Made by a program: the position numbers and the translations under genes. This document shows positions 11,691 through 22,251 of a stretch of 64,000 bases of DNA, piece by piece. Numbering within the stretch: position 1 is the first letter of the stretch; each line of letters opens with the position of its first letter. The stretch comes from Miscanthus floridulus (lineage: Eukaryota > Streptophyta > Magnoliopsida > Poales > Poaceae): positions 118,000,803-118,064,802 of the forward strand of contig NC_089588.1 of assembly GCF_019320115.1 (NCBI RefSeq). Reading direction: 5' to 3'. The notes under the pieces are model-generated. The model ran no database searches. It worked only from the letters and a program-made list of their open reading frames with translations, and was not told the origin of the DNA.

Positions 11691-11956
11691 TATTCCCTCC
11701 GTACCGGTAATTCAAGTCGTTTTGGAGAGTGAAGCGGTTTCCGAAGCATAACTTTGACTTCTTATTTTTATAAAAAAATATTTATTGAAAAGTGATATAT
11801 GTATATTTTTTGTGAGAGTACTTTTCAAGACAAATCTATTCATATAGTTTTCACATTTCTAAACTCAACAATTTAAATGTTATTAATGATTTATATTTCC
11901 AATGCTTGAGCCAAGCCTTGTCCATAACGACTTAAATTTGCAGTATGGAGGGAGTA
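11691..11956. mobile_element. Stowaway-type (Tc1/mariner) MITE
   Basis: The ends TTCCCTCCGTACCGG and (inverted) CTCCCTCCATACTGC, each bordered by TA, and the 266-bp size are typical of a grass Stowaway MITE. Both ends continue with similar TTCAAGTCGTTTT/TTTAAGTCGTTAT sequence. It has no coding capacity. Confidence 0.85.
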
Positions 11957-13395
11957 TAGTACAAGAAGCGTGTGTTGCTTACCAACAGCTACCACATCTC
12001 TGTGTCGCAGCCCAAGATTTTATTAATTCACAAAATACTAAGGAAAACACATCCTAAACTAAATTTTCAATTTAAAATCGTATATTTAAAGAGTTATATA
12101 ACGGGCCTTGGCACGTGACCGGAATCATATATTTAAAGAGTTCTGTTGCCAATGCGCATGTGTAAAATTAAGTTTTAATGTAAAATCAGATTTTAAAGAG
12201 TTAAAAAACATGCTCAAAATTTTCATGGATCAAATAATACTGTATTACGTTCTGGCCAGAAGAATGAAGCTCTAAGCCGAAGGCCTGGTAGAACGGGGCT
12301 TGGTGTGTCGAGGCTCACGCGGGGACGCAGGACATTCTAACGGCATGACCAGTCCTAATGAAAGTTGAAGATCCAACTTTTGTTTAATTGGACTGATGAA
12401 ACGATTAATGTATTGACAGATTGACCAGTCCTAATGAAACTTTTGTTATCTTCTTAATGAAAATGGAATGATCTCGTGTCGTAAAAAAACAACTTACCTG
12501 ACAGTGGTGGTAATGTGGCGCAGGATTCTTTTTGTTGATTATTTCTTCATCTCCTAAATAGAGCATTTATTTGTTTACAAGTTTTACGGTAGATGGAAAA
12601 AAAATATGAACCATCCATTGGTTCACATCGGACGGTAGAAAAATAAGAAGTACCAAGATAAAGGTACCCGGAAGTACCAAAACATGCGGGACCAGTACCA
12701 AATCATGCGATATCAGTGCCTATAAATTTTTAGTTAATCTTCAGATATTATTTTAAAAAAGGGTAGATCGGTAATGTCACTCCCTCCTCAGTCCGTCCAG
12801 CTGCAGCGCTGCACGCATAAGTGGCCGCGTCGCCGCGCCTTCCTCCATCCGTCCGGCTCCGTCTCAGTCGCTGAGGAGAGGACCTGGCCAGGGGGATCGA
12901 CCATCGCCGACGGACGTGCCAGCAGGCATAGCCGGATGCGGCGTCGTTCGCCGACGATCTCCATGCTAGCTGCCGCTACCCATCCTAGCTTGTCCATAGA
13001 GCCTGCTTTGGCCTTGTCTCCGTGCTAGCCTTCCGGCGCGAAGCAGAGGGCGTCAAGGCCTCAAGGGTAGCAGCAGCCTGCACACTTGCACGAGCAACGG
13101 TGCAAGGTGGCCGGCTGGCCGCACGACTTGAGGCAGCAAATGAAAGTAGCCGCGCTGGAGCAAGACGGAGTAGTAGTGAGATGACTCGAGGCAGTTTAAG
13201 AGGAGGCCGTAGATCTTGAGGAACCATGTCCAACCTTGCCGTGGAGGCCGCCCCTGCGAACCATCGCGGCGCGCCGCATCGCCTCGGTCTCCTCGACACG
13301 CGCCAATGCCTTCAGCCTCTCGGCCTGCACGCGCCAGCGCTGCTCCTCGAGCTTCTGCACAAGCAGCACACCGGCGGCACAATGTCAGTTGTGGG
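11957..13395. other. Non-genic sequence between NBS-LRR relic and copia relic
   Basis: Up to about 12,770 it is AT-rich with a few short internal repeats (for example GTACCAAAACATGCG and GTACCAAATCATGCG near 12,675-12,710). From about 12,780 to 13,390 it is GC-rich with several overlapping open frames on both strands and no recognisable domain, as expected for GC-rich non-coding or captured DNA. I make no gene call. Confidence 0.4.
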
Positions 13396-13847
13396 TGTTA
13401 GAACTTATTGATGCTTAACAGGATCTTATGGCCTAGCTCAACCGATAGAACACCCAGTTGTACTTAGGAATTGGAATTACTTTGATGTACCTTCATTGTC
13501 GTTCAAGGTACGAGTCGGCATGGTCGTCGTAGACTCGCGGATCTCGTTGCCTTGCGTCTCCTTCTCGGTCTTGTGCGCCTCCTCCTCCTCCTCGGGTCGC
13601 TGAAGTAGAGCGGCAGCAGCCTTCCCGTCGCTTACAGCACTCCCCAGATCGGGTTAGGGTTAGGAGTGTTGGGGTCGAGGCTAGTTTCACGGGAAACGTT
13701 GGTTTGCGTGAGGGCCGGACTTCCTCTGTTATTATTGCGCTGTGCAACGGGGGGCCGCAACCATTAGTTGGTTGGGTGCCCCTGATCAGGGCGTGTGAGT
13801 GGCTCGGACTTGGTCCTTTGACCTTGTCACGAGAGATTATTCCAACA
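13396..13847 (-). mobile_element. 3' LTR of an old Ty1-copia element (minus strand)
   Basis: Reading on the minus strand, a purine tract AAGATTAAGGGGGATAA is followed by TGTTGGAATAATCTC, a classic copia LTR start. The LTR runs to a terminus ending TTCTAACA (plus 13,396). The ends form the imperfect inverted pair TGTTGGAA/TTCTAACA. The partner 5' LTR is not in the window. Confidence 0.75.
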
Positions 13848-15831
13848 TTATCCCCCTTAATCTTAAGTCTAGTACTTATACATATAACCACTCTTTAATG
13901 AAACAAAACACCAAGACCAAAGAATTACAACAGCCAATTAAGTGTTACTGAACTCAGTGACTATAGCGCATCATCCCATTTTAGAATATGATCATTCTTA
14001 GTCTTATGGAGAGATGGTTGCATTAATGGTCCCCTTATTTCAGAATCAGAGGCTTTCCAATAAACCCATGCCGGCTACATGATACTTAAATAATTTGGGT
14101 GGTAAGCCTTTAGTAAGCGGATCCGCGGTCATTTCTTCTGTACTTAAATGCTCAACACTTATTGTTTGATCCTAGACTTTATATTTAACAACATGGTATT
14201 TAATGTCAATGTGTTTGGCAGCACCACTTGACTTGTTGTTACTCGCATAGAGAATTGCTGATAAATTATCACAATATATGGTTAGTAGCTTAGATATGCT
14301 GTCGACCAATCTTAGTTCGGGAATAAAATTCTTAAGCCATACGGCCTGCCCCGTTGCTTCAAATAAAGCTATGAATTCTGAATGCATTGTTGACGTTGCA
14401 GTTATACTTTGTTTGGAGCTCTTCCACGAAATAGCTCCCCATGATAAGGTGAATAGATATCCGGATGTGGACTTAATGGAATCTAAGCACCCATTATAAT
14501 CAGCGCCTCAATAACCCACGACCTCGAGGTTACTCGACTTCTTATATTTAGCATAAAATTCTTAGTGCCTTGCAAATAACGCAAGGTCTTCTTAACGGCC
14601 CTCTAGTGGTCAATCCCTAGATTACTTTGATATCTGCAAAGCATCCCGGTTGTAAAGGCCAAGTCAGGGCGTGTACGGACTTGAGCATACATTATGCTTC
14701 TGACAGCAGAAGCGTATGGAATTCTTTTCATCTTATTTTCTTCTTCTTTGTTCCTAGGACACTAAAATGTTCCAAACTTATCGCCCTTGACTATTGGAGC
14801 AGGTGAAGTAGAGCACTTATGCATATTATATCTTTTTAGCACCTTTTCTATATATGCCATTTGAGATAATCCCAATACTCCCTTAGTTCTATCTCGATGA
14901 ATTTCTATGCCAAGAACATAGGAAGCATCACCAAGGTCTTTCATGACAAATTTAGAGGAGAGGAAAACTTTGGTTTCCAACAACATGTCCTTATTGTTGC
15001 TGGCTAATAGGATATCATCCACATATAATACTAAGATAACAAATTCACTCCCCCTGAACTTAGCATAGATGCAATTGTCCACACAATTTCCCTTAAAATC
15101 ATATTTTCTTATTATCTTATCAAACTTTAGGTACCACTTTCTAGATGCTTGCTTGAGTCAATAAATGGATTTCTAAAGTAAGCATCCTAAACATGTTTTT
15201 CCTTCCACAACAAACCCTTCTGGTTGTGCAATGTAAACCTTTTCATCTAAATCACCATTAAGGAATGTTGTTTTAATATCCATCTGATGTAATTCTAAGT
15301 CAAAATGAGCCACGAGCGCCATTACTATTCTTAGTGAATCTTTTGCTAACACAGGTGAGAAGGTTTCTAAATAATCAATTCCTTCTACTTGTGTGAATCC
15401 TTTGCTACGAGTCTAGCTTTAAATCTTTCAACTTTCCCTTTGGAGTCACGTTTGGTCTTCTAGACCCATTTGCAGCCTACTGTTTTGGCTCCTTTGGGAA
15501 TTTCCACTAAGTCCCAATCCTTATTAGTGCTCATAGACTTAATTTCATCATTCATGGCATTAAACCACTCCGATGAATACTTACTCTTAATGGCTTCCAT
15601 AAATGAAGTGGGATCACTTTCCCACATTATGTCATCTAAACCTTCAACATTGTAAAGGAACTCAGTATTGTAAGTGACATAGTCGCCAGAGATGGCAGAC
15701 TTTCTTACTCTTTGTGATCTTCTTAGAGGCTCTTCACTTTCATTATTTGGAACTTCACTTACAATATGAGATAGTTCTTCACTTTCATTATTTGGCACCT
15801 CACTTATAATATGAGGCTGTAGAGTGTAGAA
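13848..15831 (-). pseudogene. Degenerate Ty1-copia pol (integrase tail, RT, RNase H)
   Basis: Minus-strand fragments in order are an integrase C-terminal/linker region ending in DWDLVEIPKGAKTVGCKWV (15,460-15,831), reverse transcriptase with LVLYVDDILLASNN (around 15,030) and LGDASYVLGIEIHRDR, and RNase H ending in [19 protein letters not shown] (14,172-14,387). Stops and frameshifts separate them. SEVPNNESEE and SHIVSEVPNNESEE show a small in-frame tandem duplication in the linker. The upstream part of the element is missing after the insertion of the second copia at 15,832. Confidence 0.85.
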
Positions 15832-16254
15832 TGTTGAACTCGTCAATCCCATGCACACCTGAACCATGATGTAAATAGTTCAGTTGCATGAGCACGTTTA
15901 CATTATCTAGTTAGCTAGCTGTTGCATGTAATCAATCGGTGTAAATGGCCAGAACCGTGCTGCGTTCACGTTGCGGCCTAGGAACTCTCTCGCCACGCCA
16001 CGTATGAAACGTTCCCGCGCTTCAGGCGGGCACGACGCAACGTGAGCGGGCGTGGCGGGGATCTCGGATCATGGATCAGTAGCACCGAAATAAATCAAAG
16101 AAAGCAAGCCAGAAAAGGTCGCGACATTGTGCGACGCAAAACTGCTCTCTCGTGTTCCCATTCATGTTCCTGTGCGACGTCGTGAGCGGAGAGAGTGATC
16201 GTCGGCCGTTGCCGATCGCTGTCGGCGCAGCCATTCTGGCAGCCGGCGCCAACA
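15832..16254 (+). repeat. 5' LTR of nested copia
   Basis: It begins TGTTGAACTCGTC and ends CGGCGCCAACA. It contains GAACCGTGCTGCGTTCACG, which the 3' LTR has lost by deletion between two GGCC motifs. Confidence 0.95.
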
Positions 16255-16256
16255 AC

Positions 16257-16268
16257 TGGTATCAGAGC
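16257..16268 (+). other. Primer-binding site, initiator tRNA-Met
   Basis: TGGTATCAGAGC lies two bases after the 5' LTR. It matches the complement of the 3' end of plant initiator tRNA-Met, the standard primer for copia elements. Confidence 0.95.
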
Positions 16269-16363
16269 GATAGTGCATGTTCTACGATGGCTCGGTGAGC
16301 CCTCCTCGTCAACGACCGCGGAAGGTGCGCGTGTTCCCACGCAGAAGTCCGGTGGTGGTGGAG

Positions 16364-19300
16364 ATGGGCGACGGCACATCGTCAGGCAGCTCGGGGCATG
16401 GAGTACGGGAGAGCTCACTCATGTGGCCGATGTTGACCCGCTCCAATTACACGAAGTGGGCGATGCTCATGTAATGCAACTATGAGACCCTGGAGATCTG
16501 GGAGATGATCGAGCCCGGCGGCAAAGGAGTGAAGCGGTCGCAAGACCGGCAGGCCATGGGCACGCTCCTTCGATCTGTGCCTCAGGAGATGTGGCAGATG
16601 CTGGGGGCGAAGAAAACCGTCAAGGAGGCGTGGGCGGGGGTGAAAAGCATGCACGTTGGAGCTGAACGCGTGAAGGAGGCCAACGCCCAACGGCTGCTCC
16701 GAGAGTTCGAGAACATTGTGTTCAAGGACGGTGAGACGGTGGATGAGTTCGCCATGCGCATCAACGCGCTAGCTGCGGATCTACGCACATCTGGTGAGAG
16801 CGTTGAGGAGATCCGGGTGGTGAAGAAGATGTTGCGTGTGCTGCCCCAACGCTACACGCAGATCGTGATCTCAATCGAGACCTTGCTCGATCTAAAATCG
16901 CTAACAATTGAAGACCTCGTCGGCAGACTCAAGATGGCCGAGGACCGATTCGGGGTCGTGGCCATCACAGACAAGGCCAGCAAACTCCTGTTGACTGAGG
17001 AGGATTGGGCAGCAAGGAATCGTCATTGCCTCCTGCCGGAGTCCTCGTCGTCGACTGGGAGTGAGAGGAGGTCTGGAAAGCCGAAGGGCGGTGGTGGTGT
17101 TGGACGTGGTGACCATGGCGAGAAGAAAGAACACGCCCCCAGGTCCACGTATGAGGGCACTCCAAGGCGGAAAGGGCGGTGCAGGAACTGTGGCATCTAT
17201 GGCCACTGGAAGGAAGACTGCAAGCAGCCGCCGAGAAAGGAACGCAAGGAGGAGGCTCATCATGTGCAGGCTGACACCGAACATGCCGCACTGCTCTTGG
17301 CAACGGTGAACACCATGCACGTTCGACTACGCGACGTCGAGTCATTGGAGAGGTGCATGACGCGCCAGGTCGTGCATCTCAATGAGAAGAAGGTTCATCC
17401 CGGCGACTGCGATGAAGATCGTGATGTCTAGGTCCTCGATACGGGGGCCTACAATCACATGATGGGGCGACGCGAGGCGCTCGTGTCGCTAGACACGTCG
17501 GTGCACGGCACGGTGCGCTTCGGCGATGGATCGCTCGTCGAGATTGAGGGCATCGGATCGGTGATGCTCCAAGCCAAGAAAACGGGGCACAAGGTACTCA
17601 CAGAAGTTTAATATATTCCTAAACTGAAAAGTAACATTGTTAGCTTGGGTCAACTTGAGGAGGGTGGCTGTAAGGTTGTGATTGAAGATGGTTTTTGCAA
17701 TGTGTTTGATGTTGAGCGCTCACTGCTAGCCAGAGCTCCGAGGGTTAAGAACCGATTGTGTTTGCTTAAAACCCAGCTTGCTGCACCTATTTGTTTAGTG
17801 GCAAAGGTTGATGATGTGGCTTGGCTTTGGCATGGGAGATATGGCCATCTGAATTTTTGGGCTCTTCGGGAGCTTGGTGTAAAAGAGATGGTGGATGGCA
17901 TGCCATTGATTGATAGGATAGAAGAATTCTGTGATGGATGTGCACTTGGCAAACAACAACATCACCCATTTCCACAGGTGGCGAGTTACAGAGCTGACAA
18001 GCAGCTGGATCTGTTCCATGCAGATCTTTGTGGACAGATCAGACCCAAAACACCAGGTGGTAAGAGTTTCTTTCTGCTCATGGTTGATGATTACAGTCGA
18101 TATATGTGGATTGGGCTCCTGGCAACAAAAGATGAAGCTTTCAAGTGTTTCAAAAGGGTGAAAGCACTTGCTGAAATTGAACGCGGTGGCAAGCTACGCG
18201 TGTTCCAGAGTGATAGAGGTGGAGAATTCAATTCCATCGAGTTTAGAGAATATTGTGATGAGCATGGTGTCAAGCACTTCACTACCACTCCCTATACACC
18301 ACAGTAGAACGGGGTTTTTGAAAGGAGAAACCGTACTATGGTAGAGATGGCGAGGTGTTTACTAAAAAGCAAGAATGTTCCTGGAGAATTCTAGGGTGAA
18401 GCAGTGTCCACAGCAGTGTATCTGTTGAACCGTGCCCCAACCAAGAGTCTGCAAGGGAGGACACCATATGAAGCATGGCATAACCGAAAGCCCAAGGTGC
18501 AACATTTGTGTACCTTGGGTTGTGTAGCTCATGTCAAGAAAGTCGGGCCTGGGATTAGCAAACTATCTGACAAGTCGACCAAAATGGTTTTCATCGGCTA
18601 TGAAGCTGGGACAAAGGGCTATAGAGTTTATGATCCAGTAGCCAAGAAACTCCACATATACATAGATGTGGTGTTTGAAGAAAATCGAGCTTGGTTGTGG
18701 AATGAAGGAGCTCGAAGCGAACCAGCAGTTCCTACTTTTGATGTTGAGTATTTCTCTGTTGTCGGAAGTGGAACAGTAACTGAAGATGCAGAACATGCAG
18801 CAGGCATTTCAGCTGGTCCCATGTTTCAGGAGCAAGGATCGCCCTCCCAAGATCCGTGGGCTATCAACGATGACTCAAGTGCTGCATCAAATCAGTCAAC
18901 ACCCCCAAGCAGTTCAGCAGTTCAAGAAGTTGAGTTTGCAACTCCACCTATAGGAGAATCTATCGACTCAGAAGGAGTGCCATTGAGGTATCGAACTCTG
19001 AATAATTTGAATGACACAACTGATGAGAATGGTGATTTTGAGTATAGTGGAGTATGCTATCTTGCAGCAGAGGAACCTAGGAGTGTTGAGGTAGCATTGA
19101 GTGAGAATTGTTGGAGAAAAGCCATGGAAGCCAAGATGGAATCCATCTAGGCAAACAAAACTTGGGAGCTGTCAGTGTTACCAGCAGGCCACCGAGCTAT
19201 TGGTCTTAAATGGGTGTTCAAAGTAAAGAAAGACCCAGACGGAAATGTGGTCAAGCACAAAGCTCGGTTGGTAGCAAAAGGGTATGTACAGCGTGAGGTG

Positions 19301-20608
19301 GTGGATTTTGATGAAGTATTTGCTCTAGTGGCAAGAATAGAAACAGTGAGGCTATTAATTGCGTTGGCTGCACAGAAGGGTTGGCAAGTGCACCACATGG
19401 ATGTCAAGTCGGCATTTTTGAATGGTGATTTGAGGGAGGAGGTGTATGTTCATCAACCTCTAGGTTTTGTTGTCAAAGGAAGCAGTGATAAAGTCCTAAA
19501 ACTAAAAAAGGCCCTATATGGGCTGTGTCAGGCTCCAAGAGCATGGAATGCTAAGTTAGACAGTGAACTGTTGAGGCTTGGTTTTGTGAAAAATCCACTT
19601 GAACATGTTGTTTATAGAAGATCAAACCAAGATGGTTTCCTTCTAGTGGGAGTTTATGTTGATGATCTGATAATCACAGGTTCAAGTAAAGCAAGCATAG
19701 AACAGTTCAAGAAGGAGATGATGGGCAGGTTCAGTATGAGTGACTTAGGACTGCTCAGTTATTATTTGGGAATTCAAGTTGATCAACAGGTAGGAATAAC
19801 AAAGTTGTGTCAGAGCTCATATACTCTGAAGATCCTAGAACAAGCTGGCATGAAGGGTTGCAATTCTTGTGCTGTTCCGATGGAGAACAGACTGAAGCTG
19901 AGTAAGAATGACAAAACACCTTTTGTTGACAAAACCAAATACAGGAGCATAATTGGGAGCCTGAGGTATTTGGTCAACACTAGACCAGATATTGCTTATG
20001 CTGTGGGCATTGTCAGCAGATACATGGAGGAGCCAAAAGCAAGTCACTGGGCAGCTGTCAAACAAATATTGAGGTACTTATCAGGTACAGTGCACTTTGG
20101 CTATGTTTACAAGAGGCAGGGCTCAATTGAACTGGTTGGTTTCAGTGATAGTGATCTGGTTGGGGATGTAGATGACAGGAAAAGCACCAGTGGATCAGTG
20201 TTCCTGTTGGGGACAAGCTTGGTGACTTGGGCATCTCAGAAGCAAAGGGTGGTAGCATTATCATCCTATGAAGCTAAGTATATAGCTAGTGCCAATGCAA
20301 CTTGTCAAGGCATATGGCTCAGCCGGTTGCTCGATGAACTACTACGCATTCAGGCACCAATGGTGAGGCTCCTAGTTGACAACAAATTAGCAATTGCGTT
20401 GAGCAAGAACCTTGTACACCATGACAGAAGTAAGCATATCGACACGAGGTACCATTTCATCAGAGACTGTGTCGATAGAGGTGAAGTTGACATTGATCAT
20501 GTGGGGACGACTGAACAACTGGCAGACAACCTGACTAAGGCGCTCGGGCATGTCAGGTTTGTGGAGCTTCGTCAGCACCTAGGTGTAGTAGATGTGCAGC
20601 GGGATTAG
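16364..20608 (+). pseudogene. Copia gag-pol polyprotein with six nonsense codons
   Basis: From ATG 16,364 to TAG 20,606 the whole polyprotein is one frame of about 1,415 codons. Domains in order are Gag with zinc knuckle CRNCGIYGHWKEDC (about 17,180), protease LDTGA (17,435-17,449), GAG-pre-integrase WHGRYGHLN, integrase core with HADLCG and DDYSRYMW and SDRGGEF, reverse transcriptase VYVDDLIITG (YVDD at 19,654-19,665), and RNase H through KSTSGSVFLLG to SKHIDTRYHFIRD. Premature stops are TAA 16,472, TAG 17,429, TAA 17,609, TAG 18,305, TAG 18,392 and TAG 19,148. No frameshift is present. Active-site motifs are otherwise kept. It is dead as an autonomous element, but its RNA could still be mobilised in trans. 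Confidence 0.95.
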
Positions 20609-20617
20609 GGGGTGAAA
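20605..20617 (+). other. Polypurine tract
   Basis: ATTAGGGGGTGAAA-type purine-rich sequence directly precedes the 3' LTR and overlaps the pol stop codon. It is the expected plus-strand primer. Confidence 0.85.
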
Positions 20618-21011
20618 TGTTGAACTCGTCAATCCCATGCACACCTGAACTATGATGTAAATAGTTTAGTTGCATGAGCACGTTTACATTATCAAGTTAG
20701 CTAGCTGTTGCATGTAATCAATCGGTGTAAATGGCCTAGGAACTCTCTCGCCACGCCACGTATGAAACGTTCCCGCGCTTCAGGCGGGCACGACGCAGCG
20801 TGAGCGGGCGTGCAGGGATCTCGGATCGTGGATCAGTAGCATCGAAATAAATCAAAGAAAGCAAGCCAGAAAAGGTCGCGACATTGTGCGATGCAAAACT
20901 GCTCTCTCGTGTTCCCATTCGCGTTCCTGTGCAACGTCGTGAGCGGAGAGAGTGATCGTCGGCCGTTGCCGATCGCCGTCGGCGCAGCCATTCCGGCAGC
21001 CGGCGCCAACA
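20618..21011 (+). repeat. 3' LTR of nested copia
   Basis: It begins TGTTGAACTCGTC and ends CGGCGCCAACA like the 5' LTR, is 29 bp shorter, and is followed by TAGAA. Confidence 0.95.
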
Positions 21012-21016
21012 TAGAA

Positions 21017-21659
21017 CATGTAGACAACTCAAGAATACCTCTTGGGACTCGGCTGCTTGGGTCTCCTGTGGCTGGGCTATGACCATGCTCTACTCCATTG
21101 TAGTTTTAGCCGCTGGTTTTTCCATGACCTTCGCATGTTGGGTCAGTTCCGGTTTGGTTTCTTCATCATCCTACCTATCACTATTTAATCTTTGCATCCT
21201 TGGCCTTGTAGTCGTTCCGCTAGTGCTAGAAGCCTCTAGGTTGGCAGTTAACCTTCTCCATCGTTGGAGCTCCACTACCGCTTATAGGGTTTGGGTCATC
21301 ACCCATTAATTTAGAGGATTTGGTACGTCACCTTAGCGAGGAGATTTTCGCTATCAGGTTGTGGTCAACATGTGTGGCCACACACTTGAAGCATATGGAG
21401 CTGCCAAGTGAGGACACCTCTCTGTTGATGTATCCAACCTCTTTGGTTCATATACAGAGCTCTTTGGCCACTGTTTTCCCGTCTATCACTCTCTGATGTC
21501 GTCGATCCTTCCTTCTCTTGTTGTGGCTTGCATGCCTGTCAACTCATTGTTGTTTGAGGACACATGTACGATAAGTGTAGATTCCATCATTGGTGAGAAG
21601 AATATAGAGAATGGCATTGCGGTGCCCTTGGAGACCTCCATCGTTGAGAGAATAGAGTT
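21017..21659 (+). pseudogene. Unrecognised open frame, left part, split by CACTA-2
   Basis: Plus-strand frames include a hydrophobic stretch (21,079-21,309, with LCILGLVVVPLVLEASRL), then EDLVRHLSEEIFAIRLWSTC in a second frame, then a frame open from about 21,417 through ATG 21,496 (SSILPSLVVACMPVNSLL) to the insertion at 21,660. The last frame resumes exactly at 36,394 when CACTA-2 and one GTT are removed, and stops at 36,563. I recognise no domain. The frame changes upstream suggest a decayed gene or non-autonomous element. Confidence 0.5.
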
Positions 21660-22010
21660 CACTACTACAAAAAGCATTTTTAGGGGCGGCTGGTAACCCT
21701 TTGTAGGGGCGGTTTGGCCAGCCGCCCCTACTGAACCGTCTCTACAAATCATGCATTTGTAGGGGCGGTTCCCAGGCCGCCCCTACAAATAGATTTGTAG
21801 GGGCGGTTGGTGATTGAGCCGCCCCTACAAATCGATTTGTAGGGGCGGCTGGTATTACGAACCGCCCCTACAAATCTATTTGTAGGGGCGGCTCAAGAAC
21901 CAACCGCCCCTACAAATCTATTTGTAGGGGCAGCTGTAGTGCCAGCCGCCTCTATAATACCTGTTTGTAGGGGCGGTTCAATCTAGAACCGCCCCTACAG
22001 TACATTTTCC
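21660..22010. repeat. CACTA-2 left subterminal palindromic array
   Basis: About ten copies of TTGTAGGGGCGGYT alternate with its inverse ARCCGCCCCTACAAA. Each pair can form a stem of about 14 bp. By analogy with En/Spm these are binding sites for the element-encoded DNA-binding protein. Confidence 0.9.
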
Positions 22011-22251
22011 CGCAAAAAAAATTCAAATTTACAATTCAAATTCGACCAGAACTGTTTGTTTCTGCGTATTCCATCCAGCATCCGCGTTGCCGAACGGCCC
22101 GCGACCAACGTTCCAAACCGCGTTCGCGTTGCCGAACGCCACGCGACCAACGTTCCGAACGCGACTATATAAAGTACAATTACAAGTCCAATTCGTAATG
22201 ATATATATATACAATCCATCATTAAATATACAAATTTCATACACATTGTTA

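Larger units (their letters stand above)
15832..21011 (+). mobile_element. Complete Ty1-copia LTR retrotransposon, nested
   Basis: The element has two LTRs (423 and 394 bp), a tRNA-iMet primer site, a polypurine tract, one gag-pol frame, and a perfect 5-bp target duplication TAGAA at 15,827-15,831 and 21,012-21,016. It sits in opposite orientation inside the older copia relic. The LTRs differ by about a dozen substitutions, mostly transitions, and by one roughly 28-bp deletion between GGCC repeats, so the insertion is fairly recent. The internal frame carries six nonsense codons, so it cannot move on its own. Confidence 0.95.

Noticed and set aside
2251..13175. Right end of CACTA-1 at the GTAGTAGTG near 13,170
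   Set aside because: There is no matching inverted terminus or subterminal array there, and the NBS-LRR locus lies between.
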